DNA of 64,000 nt. Source: Puccinellia tenuiflora (lineage: Eukaryota > Streptophyta > Magnoliopsida > Poales > Poaceae). Position numbers and translations under genes: made by a program. A model generated the notes under the pieces. The model ran no database searches. It was not told the origin of the DNA and was given only the letters and a program-made list of their open reading frames with translations. Positions 32,451 through 43,500 of the stretch are shown piece after piece; the stretch's first letter is position 1; every line of letters begins with the position of its first letter. The DNA is taken from assembly GCA_012064385.1 (NCBI GenBank), contig QRDG01000612.1, positions 110,736-174,735 on the forward strand. The letters are read 5' to 3'.

Positions 32451-34830
32451 TAATGATTGATAAGACAGACTTAATGTAACCATTGCATAATACTTTGAGA
32501 AGACAACATATCATGATATATGATGGATTGTCCTTTAGTATTGTCTCGAATAAATAATGTTTTCATGATCCTAAAATAAGGGATCTGGTATAATAGATGG
32601 AAATTAATTATCTTTCTTACTAAGAGACCATCTCTTAGCTAGGAGAATACAAACATGCATTTTTCATTTCTCTATCCTCGAACTCCGAAATCATTTTATG
32701 TGGCATTGATAATATTAGACCGTTGTATACGAGAGAGGCGTTATGTAGGCTCCTTTTCTTAAAAAAAAACTAATTTTGCATTTTTTATTTCGGAAAAATC
32801 AGGAAAAAATCCCAGACGTAGACAGTGATCTGATCTACAAGTATGCAAAATTTCAATTTTAAATCTATCGTATATTAGGCCGGGAAAAATGACAATTTGG
32901 TGAATGTGAGTGAACTGTATGCAGATTAAAAAACTTGAATTTTGCTATATCTATATTTTTGTACAGCCAAGAAAAATACGAAATTTTGGATTAAAAACTC
33001 AAAGTGCCATTTTAATTGTTTTAAACGAACTACATGGAGCTCGGGCTCCATTAGCACTGTCTGCATTGTATACGCCCTAATATGGTAGTACTATGATAAG
33101 ACAAAAAAAAACACTACCTTCTGAACTTAAGAGTGGAGTATTGTATTTTCTAAAAACGCCAGTAGTGAAAAAAGGTTGCCTTACTAGCAACAATTGTTCA
33201 CTATATTCTAAACTTTTAAAAGAGAGGAGTAATTTCCTTCCTAAAAAACGTGACTAGTAACCTACATTACGTGCACTAATAAAAAGGTGCACTAACCTAC
33301 GTGACGTGTACTGATAAGAAGGTTTCTTCAATACCTTACCTTGATTCTGACTTTTAGTACCAACCACCACGGATACTATTGTGCTTTGCTATGATATGGG
33401 TGTGATATAATCAACATGACGGGTCATGACAAGCGAAATTAAATTGAAAAGAAACTGAGTAATAACATATGTGAGGTGTGATGATAAGAAAAATAGGATG
33501 ATAACAAAACAATTACGGACAAACAATCAGTTTAGTCTAATCCTACTATTCTTATGGTCACACGTCACAAAGGTGGTAGGTTACTGCTATCATTTTTAGG
33601 GGAAAGGTTGCTACTTGTATGTTCCAATCGTACTTTTTTATAAACACAAGTCATGTAGATTGTACTCGCTTCATGGAAATGTTGTTGCTGGTTTGTTCAA
33701 CTCTTATTTTTCTTATCATCACGTGTCACATGGATTACTACTTAGTTGTCTACATTCTATTTTCATTATCAAGACATGCCATGTCGATGCAATTGCGTCC
33801 ATAACATAGCAAAGCATATATAATAAGTATGTGTTGGTTGGTAACAAAATCCAAAAAACAAAGTAAGATAATGAAGTTTTTATCACCGTGTTTCGCATTA
33901 CATGTTGTTTCTCGCTTTTTTTTAGGGAAGGTTACTCATGTGTCTCGTTTCAATTTAGGAGTTAGTAACTAATTGTGCACTACATTGCGATAAGTACATG
34001 AAAACCGTGGTTTGATTTCACATGTCACTAAGGGCATAAAATGTACTACTCGTTTTGGGGGGATGGTCATTACACCTTTTTTTTGCGTCCTTTTTGTTAT
34101 CAACACACTTCATACTGGTTACTACTCGCTCAGTTATTTGCATCATATTTTTCTTATCATCACGCCTCACGCATATGTTATTACTCGGTTTGTTTCCATT
34201 ACAATTTCTCTTATCACAACCCGTGAAGTTAATGCAATCACACCCATACCATAGAAAACATGATATAGCGTGTGTGGTGGTTGGTTCATAAGCGTAAGAA
34301 GCAAAGTAAGGTACTGAAGAAACCTTCTTATCAGTACACATCACGTATATTATTGCTCGAGTTTTTCAGGAAGGACGTTACTCCTCTGTTGTAAAAGCGT
34401 AGAAGGCAGTGAATAATTGTTGGCTAATTGTACTACCTTTTTATCAGTACACGTCACATAGGTTACTACAGGTGTTTTTTAGGAAGGACATTACTCCTCT
34501 ATTTTAAAGATTAGAATGTAATGAATAATTTTACTTGTATCGCAACATTTTTTCCAGTAATGTTACTACTCGTGTTCTTAGGAAGGACATTACTCCACTC
34601 TTCTAAAAGTTCAGAAGGCAGTGAACAATTATTGGCTTATAGTGCTGTCTTCTTATGGCATATACAACTATCTTATATTATCAATGCCACATCGAATGAA
34701 TGTTGAGTTGGAGAATAGAGAAAGAAAAAAAAACGAAATTCATCTTCTTTTAATTAAGAGATGGTCACTTAGTAAGAAATATTAAAAAGTTTCTCTTAAC
34801 TAAGATGTAGTCTTAAAGTCACAGAAAACA
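32451..34830. repeat. Large imperfect foldback (inverted repeat) region
   Basis: Segments of the left part (about 32590-33510) recur as reverse complement in the right part (about 34120-34800). Landmarks: left TTCTTACTAAGAGACCATCT pairs with right GAGATGGTCACTTAGTAAGA; left GTGGCATTGATAATATTAGA pairs with right CTTATATTATCAATGCCAC; left GTACTGATAAGAAGGTTTCT pairs with right GAAACCTTCTTATCAGTAC. The arms contain ~100-bp diverged sub-repeats around GAGGAGTAATGTCCTTCCT-like cores. A possible MITE with ends AGGGCATGTATAATG and CATTGTATACGCCCT lies at about 32452-33075 within the left arm. No gene. Confidence 0.65.
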
Positions 34831-36599
34831 ATATGTTGCCAGGATGGAAATATCTATGGAATAACTAACCATACACTCTAAACCAATTGCATTTGGCTTA
34901 TTTCCACTTTGCCACTGACCTTTTCGGTGCATACGATGATCCCACATTCAGAATCTAGCTTCTTGTATTTTGTAGGGAAATTCGTTATAGCTTTCATGTT
35001 TTTGTTTTTCAGTTATTCTGCCAAACTAGTCTCTGGATCAACATTTCACTTTCAAACAAAGTTTGACATGAAAATACTATCGGGTGAAAGTAAAAGAAGA
35101 CAAGTATTTTTCGAATGTCAAATCAAACATTGTGCTCGTTTAAAAAAAATTGTTAACATGAATCATACAACTCCATCGTCGTGTAAACAAATAAATATAA
35201 ATATTTTATTATCATTTGGTACTTCTATTGTACACAATACCCATCCATGTGTTGGCTATAGAAAGAGATTTTTGTCTGACTACATTAGAAGCCCTCACGT
35301 TTTTACTATTGAAAGATGGCTTTCCACAAACGTACCATGATAGTAGAGCAAGTGCAATAACGGGAATTTCTTTTTTTTTTTGCCTTTCTGTGGACTTGTG
35401 TAGCTAATAGGCGCCCCGGCCATCAACAAAACTAGTGTGTAAAACAATCGATAAAGTTAACAACACACAAAACATTGGCTCATAATTCCTCCTATAGCAT
35501 CGAGATACATGCATCAATCAGTCGGACGAAGAAAAATAGTAGTAGGAATAGCATACCTATCGAGGCAACTCAGACGAGGTGACAGACGGGACGGAGAAGA
35601 GCGGGCGGTCCCTGAAGAGGCCGGGTAATAGAGTCATGCGAGGAAGAGCACGACCGGATTGTCCGGGCCTACGAGGGAGCTCGAGGTGGAGTTCTTGACG
35701 TGGATGGGCTCGGTTGGGATTGGGTGAAGAGGAGGCATACAAGGATCTGGTGGCGATGGAGGAGCGTGGGGGTTGTTCTCGGTTGTATCGACCTTTGAGG
35801 ATAGAGACGACACTTTAGGGATTTGGACCACAACAAGATATAAGTTCTTGTTCAAATATAACATATGGCTAGAATTTGAGTTCGCACATATAGACAAGAA
35901 CTGAGTTTATATAAAGAAAAATGACTGGCAAGTGGGATCGAGCTTAGGGCCCACCTGATTAGTCCAGAATTCAAGCCGAGCCAGCTCGGCTCGAATCGCT
36001 TAAACGCATCCAACTAACCAACTAGCTTGGCTCAACCAATGAGTCCATAAATGAATCTGACTCGACTTGCAAAACTCATGATTTTGCTCGTTTAGCTCGA
36101 TAAAAACTGTCAGTAAGCAACATGTATCATGCGTTTTTTCCTGGTTATTTGTACATGTATGATGCATTCACAACAATCAATAGGAATATGATACCACACA
36201 ATAATATAGTCAGTAAACCACAACAATCAATAATCACATCACAAGAATTATACTGGCTGGATACATTGACAAGGCACTAACCAAAATAACCAGGAACATT
36301 GCAAGGCAACTCGACGAACCACAACTTAGTGCACAATTCAACAAACCATAAGTACCTATTATCACATAGTAGTCCACGGTTCACCAGGCTAGCTTAATTC
36401 CAAAGTCCAATACATCACATCATCTAAAAATTAAGTCCAGGCATCACAAGCCATAGTTCAAATAGATGGAAAATAAAGCATAACTTGTAGATGCATGCAT
36501 CCAATCCATCGTGTCTTCATTAGGCGCTAGTTTTCATCTATCGTTTAGTAGCTACAGAAACTCCAAAAAGCCTTCCACTCCACGCTCCAGAAATTGCAG
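34831..36599. other. Intergenic, no recognised gene
   Basis: Mostly AT-rich sequence. A minus-strand frame at 35634-35897 is proline-rich and was not recognised. An AGCTCGGCTCG-rich stretch near 35970-36110 looks repetitive. Confidence 0.4.
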
Positions 36600-37075
36600 G
36601 TGATGTATCACCTTATGAGTGATTATCTAATTTGCCATGTGGAGAAAGACATGTTTTCTACCATTACCAATGATGATGTGTTTGATCTTTTTTAAGAAGA
36701 TGAAAAATCGACACGGTAAGTTTGAAATGTGAGTCACTTTACATATTACACTTTATTATACTTGTTTAAATCATGAAATTAACTTGTTATTTTTCTCCAA
36801 TTTTGCCAGGATGACAAAAGCTGCCAATAAAGTTACATTGTTCTTGTAAACAAGTGGTTTTCGGTTTTTCAGTTATCCGGTATGTCTTCACCCTTTAGTT
36901 TCAATATATTAGAGCTATACATGTTATAATATTTTGATTTATTAAGATGTATTTGAGTAGTAAAGCCTTCTATTGAGGTGGTCTAAAATTTACAATACAA
37001 CGATTAGTTCATGACCAAATCTTGAGTGAACCCATCGGCAAAATTTCCTGGCTCCGCCCCTGGGTATATATATGG
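36600..37075 (+). pseudogene. hAT transposase C-terminal remnant
   Basis: Plus-strand frame around 36610-36700 reads DYLICHVEKDMFSTITNDDV, resembling the C-terminal end of plant TTF/ZMYM-type hAT transposases (VYIEKDIFD-like). It is followed by a stop and further stops, then by a TGGCTCCGCCCCTGG motif near 37047-37062 that often closes plant transposon copies. No N-terminal part or TIR was found. Confidence 0.45.
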
Positions 37076-37079
37076 CAAC

Positions 37080-37950
37080 AATGGTTTAAGGTCATCATTC
37101 ACTACCAAATTTTCTTTATGAGCACAACAACAAACTTGAAAATAATGGGCATGAAGCCTGGTACTTTTCTAGCAACAAAATTGGCCATCAAATTCTTCAC
37201 AACCACATCATTTGAAGAAGCATTCTCAAGTGTGAGTGAAATGACCGTGTCCTCTATTTTCCATTCAACTAGCATTACATTACCGCTTGAGCTATAATAA
37301 CTCTTGAATGTGGTAGATCAAACTCAATAAAGTTCAGGACACGATATTGCATTCAATTAGCATCTGCGTAGTGATTAACTAAAGCCATGTAGGAAAGTGT
37401 TTGGTTTGGATCCCAAAAGTCACATGTCAAACTAATATGTTCAACATATCTAAGACTCTTCTTAAGAAGGACCTTTTCGATCCATAAACCTTTATGCACT
37501 CCTTTCTTATGGTCTTTCTACCAATGAACTTGTATTTTTGATCCATATGCCTCATCAAGATATTAAACCATTTGTGTTCTACCATTCAACAAGGATAATC
37601 ATGCACAATTAACATCTTATCAATGATCTTGTGGGTTTCCTCATGATTATAGTTTACACAAACATATGTAAGTGACAAACCTCCCCGCTCAAAGTTTAGT
37701 GTGGCTTGACCTTGAATCTGCCCATTCAAGAAATTTTGTAATCTTGACATAATTCATTATGCCTATTTCAGCTCGATGTTTGCCCTCCTTCCTTGTTAAT
37801 AAGGAAATCCCCACAATAGTTACACTTGGCCTATCCCAAAGACTCCCCTTCAACTTGGGTCATAGTAAAATTTTGGCAACATTTGGAAGTTTTACCTCTA
37901 CCTACCTTCTTTGCCTTCGGCTTGGGAGATACTGGAATACCCTTTTCCTC
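37080..37950 (-). pseudogene. hAT-family transposase pseudogene
   Basis: Minus-strand remnant with several frameshifts and stops. From the N-terminal side (37950 leftward): a BED-type zinc-finger remnant (AKCNYCGDFL then RHN with a Cys), then a segment with KMLIVHDYP and FIGRKTIRKECIKVYG (about 37640-37470), which matches the hAT pattern of a short aromatic/hydrophobic block followed by T-hydrophobic-R-K/R-D/E. Finally WKIEDTVISLTLENASSNDV (about 37270-37210) resembles the hAT LTLDNASANDV core containing a catalytic-region Asp, here Glu. The C-terminal dimerisation domain is absent. Family assignment rests on the motif order. Confidence 0.6.
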
Positions 37951-38044
37951 TTGCGTATCTTTGTCTTGGGAGAACCACCGCCACAGTCAACTGATCTACT
38001 TCATCTCCTTACTTTTAGAATAAACCATCACTTGGGAAGGTAAG

Positions 38045-38860
38045 TGACATGTCCAAAACCTATCTATATTTTCTTATTGTTCCATGCTACTTTAATATCA
38101 TTATTACATATTTATATCATTTTTACAACTATTTTGGGACTAACCTATTAACCCGGTGCCAACTGCTAGTTGTTGTTTTCTGCATGTTTTTGGCATCACA
38201 GGAAATCGTCAGGAAATATATGAGGAAAATTGGGAAAAAATATCACGCACCAGGAGGGCCATCAGGTGGCCACACGGCCCCACACTCGGGCGCATGGCCA
38301 ACCCTCGTGGGCACCTCCTCTAGCCCCTCATGTTGCATATTTGCCTATACATTCTCCTCGACCTAAAACCCACTTTTCCCAATTTTAATACCGAGTTGTC
38401 ATCGCCACGGAAATCAATCTGTAGCCCTATTCCCGCACCCAGTCGAAGGGTGGGAATCATCGCCAGAGGCATCTACACAACCATTCCCACCTCCATGATG
38501 ATGCTTACGTCTACATAGCATTAGCTGGATGTTTATCTCTCCTTAATGTTCTTCAATACAAAGGTCTCGTGAGCTGCCTAACATGATCGAGATCCATATG
38601 ATGAAACAACTGGTTTGCTAGGATATGATGAATTTGTGATATTATGAACAAATTGTGCATGTTATCTATATGATGTTATTTGTTACCATGTTGTGCTTTA
38701 TTTATGTTCTTACATGCTCTCTGATTTATGTGTTTGCTCTGGCCAAGTATATGTTTAAATCTCCAAGAGGGAGTGGGTGTAAGATAGTGGGTTCAGTCTC
38801 ACTTTCCTTGGGCTCGAGTTGACATAAATGACGAGGGGGGGGGGGGTGATGTGCTGTAGC
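38045..38860 (+). repeat. Degenerate LTR fragment
   Basis: Plus-orientation sequence resembling Triticeae Gypsy LTRs: GGTGCCAACTGCTAGTTG, GCATCACAGGAAATCGTCAG, GATGCTTACGTCTACATAGC and AAGGTCTCGTGAGCTGCCTA in the expected order. It ends near a run of about 14 G (38836-38849). Neither end has an intact TG/CA with a TSD. Confidence 0.5.
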
Positions 38861-40200
38861 ATTAAGGATAAAACAATGGTTTCTTTATCACTGTTTATAT
38901 TATGCACATTGTTTAAGACGATACTCTGTTGTTTAAAGCTTAATACTTAGAGAAGCGAGCATAGAAGCACTCTTGAAGTGGAGTATTAGTAACAAATATA
39001 GTATCGATGTGCGGTCTATTTAATTTGGCGTAATTCTTATATGAATATTGCCATGACTATTTTGCTATCATAATTAACTAAATCCAATTATGTCAATTGC
39101 ACAACTGTAATTTGTTTACCCAACAATGTTTCAATCATTTATGGAGAGATATCACTAGTGAAACTATGACCCTTGAACCTTTTTTTACATTGATTAAAAA
39201 CTTGTTCTCCACTGTCCCGTTTTGTTACAATTTTTGTTTTAATATTCTTTCTGTACTATAGGAGTATAGGTTCAATTCATTGTTTTTTGCGAGACAGGAA
39301 GTCTGACAAACTTCCTTCGGGGATAAGGTGTTTTTATGTGTTGTATGTAGGTCCTACACCAAACTCTGTGGCGTATTATATGTCTATTGGTCCAATAAAT
39401 CTTGGTTCTTAACAGAGTCAAATTGCTATGTGCTACATCAACCCTCCTCTTGGAAATTCCCAACGCCATCATTAAGCTGTCAAACATATCATCATTCATA
39501 TCATACACTCATCCTCCTCATATTTGTACTCGGGATTATCTTACACATCAACATGCAAATATAACACAATTAACAACTTGCTATCTCAAATAATATGCCT
39601 CACTGTTCTGCCTACAAAGAAACATTGAAATATGAAACATCTTACAACTAAGAAGTTGTCTCTCAACTAAAATGCCTCATTGTTCTGCCTACAAGTTGTT
39701 GTCTCAACTAAAATGCCTCAACTAAACTTGACAATATTATGAGACGAGGGGACTGAGTTCTAACGGGGTTAGTCAGAGGAACCGCTAACCCTAGCAAGTC
39801 GCTCCTGCATTGGGTGCCTGGTTGGGCTTAGGTGGGCATGATTTGCTAGTTAGGCTAGACCAGTACATATATAGTATTTCTATTTTTAACCGAGCGAAAC
39901 AAGTTCTAGTTGAGTCGAGTCTACTCGTTTAATTCACAGGTTTGAAGATTTAATTTCAATGCTACACCTGATCCATAAGCAAATGTGACCGTTTTTTACT
40001 GTAGCACATGTAGAGGGGGCTAGCTTATAGCATCGACAAAATTAACATTAGGGAGTCCCTCATAGATAGATTTTGCGAGTTCTATATATAGACTAGATGA
40101 GAGTTTTGAATTGAATTTGTATTTTGGGTCATGATTGATGTATATACCGTATTCTTATCATAATTTTTCATGTGTTTTTTTTGTTGTGAATTGTATGTGA
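38861..40200. other. Intergenic, no recognised gene
   Basis: AT-rich sequence upstream of TAF6 with a few short frames of random appearance. Nothing identified. Confidence 0.4.
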
Positions 40201-40319
40201 TGATTTTGAGGCTACCCGGAGCACCCATGCATGGTAGGACCTGACCCTACTTTTGGACGCCAACTCAGTAGCTCCATGTCAGCGTTCTCTCCACGTCACC
40301 ATGCCCAGTCAGCGGTCAG

Positions 40320-40556
40320 GGCTTAACCCTCTCCCCGCCCCCCGACCCGACCCGCTTGTCCCCGTCCCCTCCTGACCTAGCCCGTCGCCGTCGCCGTCGC
40401 CGACGAGCCCGCCGACCAGCGCGTCCGCTTCCGGTCGCCGGTGGACCCCACCTCCCCTCCCACCGGTTCTCCCTCCCTTCCCCCGGGGATTTCTCTCGCG
40501 GGATCCGAGGCTAGGGTTTTGCGGGAACCTGGGGAGCGAGGAGGAGGGAGGGAGGG
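40320..40556 (+). promoter_or_regulatory. TAF6 promoter / 5' UTR region
   Basis: Abrupt change to GC-rich sequence with CCGTCG repeats (40381-40402) and pyrimidine-rich patches immediately before the TAF6 start codon. No TATA box is evident, as is common for plant housekeeping promoters. The transcription start cannot be placed from sequence alone. Confidence 0.45.
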
Positions 40557-43500
40557 ATGAGCATCGTTCCCAAGGAGACGATCGAGGTGATTGCGCAGAG
40601 CGTCGGCATTGCCACGCTCTCCGCCGATGTCTCCGCCGCCCTCGCCCCCGACGCCGAGTACCGCCTCCGGGAGATCATGCAGGTCCGCAGCCCTGCCCTT
40701 GCCTGCCCCTGTGACGATTCCGAACCACCTATTATACAATCCGTACCTTATTTCACCTATTACTGCCCACGGAATTTGGATGTAATTGTGATGTGGGGAG
40801 ACCAGCGCATAGCGTGTGTCAGGAGCTAAAATTCGATGTGAAACAATATATCGAAACTGGTAGTCAATCAAATCATGTCCGAAGGGAATTGAAGGGGCAT
40901 CTTTAATTATCCACAGCATGAAACAGTCTCAAAAGAAACCGGGTATGTATCACGCTAATTATGTGAACCTTAATTTGCACAGATCTGTTCATGGTTAGCT
41001 TCGTGGTACCCATGGGAGATACTTTGAATTGCATCATTGGTAAGGCAATCCACGGCTTAAGTCATCTTTGCACTGAATTTGCGAGCAAAGTAAAATGTGG
41101 TTGGAAGACAACAATGGGCTAACCTCAAGAAAAGATGCTTAAGGTTTGGCATGGGTGAAGATAGGAAAGAGGAGGTTGGACGAGTGGGGATTGGGTAAAA
41201 GTTCTGGATAGAACAGTTGGAGCCTTGGAGGTAAGCTAGCTGCACTGTGCCACCAAATCCAATGGTCTTTAGTGAAAGCCGATAAAATGAAATGTGAGGA
41301 TGTATTTGATGACAGGGCTGAGTAAGGATGCTGGAGAAATTGCAGTAGTGGGGAACTAACTGTTTAGATATACTGAATTATATACTTTGCTCCTGTCCAC
41401 AACAGCTAATTTCACCATTTGAGAAGTTTGTTTGGAGTCCTGAAAAATGATATTCCTGCTCTATCTATAATCGTAGCTCACGTGTTCAGTACATATCATT
41501 TGCTCCTTGGTATTGTATCATATTAATTTCAGTGTTCTGTACATTGTTCCAGGAGGCCATCAAGTGTATGCGGCATGCAAAGAGGAGAGTTCTGACTGCA
41601 GACGATGTTGACAGTGCTCTCAGCCTCAGGAATGTTGAGGTGCTTTCCCTTCCAACAATAAAAAATCGTAGGATGATAAGAATGCAGTGTTGTACTATAT
41701 AACTAGATATAACATCAGTTGAATATGTGACTTGGGTAGTTAAATTATCTTGGTATATTTTCCCTTGATTCCTTTGTGGAATCTAGTTCAGTACTTTTCT
41801 AGCACCTCTAGCTGATGTGAGCATGAGTAATAAGTATAGAAGTTTTAAAACAGCCTAACTGACGCCATGGGCTTCATTGCTTTGGATTTAAACTCAGCCT
41901 GTATACGGGTTTGCTTCTGGTGACCCCTTGCGGTTTAAGAGAGCTGTGTGCCATAAGGAGGATCTCTTCTATATTGATGACAGGGAGGTAGACTTTAAAG
42001 AGGTAAGGACAACATTGATGAATGAATCAAATAAATTTGGACTTACTTTATTTTGATAATCAATTGGAAATGTGGCTGCTGTATTATTGACATGCAGATT
42101 ATAGAAGCTCCTCCACCGAAAGCTCCTCTCGACTCAGCAGTTGTAGCTCACTGGCTAGCTATTGAGGGCGTCCAGCCTGCAATCCCAGAGAATCCTCCTA
42201 TCGACGGTTGGCTCCTATGTCTAGCTCTCACTTCTTAACATCTCCACAAGTTTTGTTCATATTTTGATCTGCTATGGAATATATTCCTTCTTTTCAAAAT
42301 TTTGGGGAGAGGATGAGAAACGGATCAGCTATGAAGGCTGAAGCAGACACGTCACATGTCACACACCTCTTAACTATTGCCAACCCTGTTTCCAAGGCAA
42401 GCCAGCCATTTTGTTTTGACATAACCTGCCATCACGTTGATTCTAGCCGCAGTCAAAATCATCAAATCAGCACCAACATGTATCTATCTTCTCCCAACTC
42501 CACTTCTCTCCCTATCCATCCCTCCTCTACTCGTGCGGACTAAGGGGGTGTTTGTTTGGGCTTTGGCTTTGGCTTTTGGCCAAAGGCCAAAAGCCAAAAA
42601 GCACCTTTTGAGTTTTGGAAGCCAAAAGCTTTAATCCAATGCTTTTGGCTTTCAAAACTCAAAAACCAAAAAGCACTTTTGGCCTTTGGCCAAAAGCCAA
42701 AGCCAAAGCCCAAACAAACACCCCCTAAGACTACGGCAACTGGCAGACATCGTTCTGGACAATGGAGGACTACCGCTACCAGAGCTTGGCACATGGAAGC
42801 TGCACCAGCGAGCAATGCGAGTGGCTGTTGCTGTGGTGTCGAGATTCCTGCTGAGCAGGTTAAAGAACACTTTGCTGCTTCTGGCATCGGGTGCGGAGGA
42901 GCTCAAGGTGTCTGTAGGAATCACGTCGGTGCAAACCTGAATGTAATTTCTACAGGGTAATTTGTCCGGTTTTGGAGGAGTTAGATGTCACCACTAGTTG
43001 GGGTGGGGGGTGGGGGGGAGGGGGTCCTCTATGGCATTTAGGATCAGTCCTTAGGTCCATTATTTCTATATAGCTATGTCTTATTCAGTTGTTCTTTATT
43101 ATTTTGACTTGTATCTGTTCTAGATTATCATTTTCTTTGACAACTGGAATTTTTCTTAGCAATTTCAGCACCAACGGATAGTAAAAGTACTGAGCATGTG
43201 AAGGATGATGGACTACCAGTTGACATCAAGCTTCCTGTTAAGCATATATTATCTAGAGAACTCCAGGTATTACGATTCTGATATATATATACCTATCTAT
43301 TGATTTAATCTTTAAGAGAAATTAACATTCCTCTTCCCTTTTTTGATTCTGCAGATGTACTTTGATAAAATAGCGGAGCTTACTATGAGTAGATCAAACA
43401 CCCCATTTTTTAGAGAAGCATTAATGAGCTTGTCAAAAGACTCAGGACTTCATCCGCTTGTTCCTTACTTTTCGTACTTCATTGCAGATGAGGTTGTAAT

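Noticed and set aside
32452..33075. MITE with ends AGGGCATGTATAATG / CATTGTATACGCCCT as a confirmed element
   Set aside because: No matching TSD was found and the segment overlaps the larger foldback, so it is mentioned only as a possibility.
40377..40919. 180-codon minus-strand frame over TAF6 exon 1
   Set aside because: Antisense shadow of the GC-rich TAF6 first exon and promoter.
42540..42960. Frames rich in KPKPK / FGFWPK residues
   Set aside because: They are translations of the palindromic MITE, not a protein.
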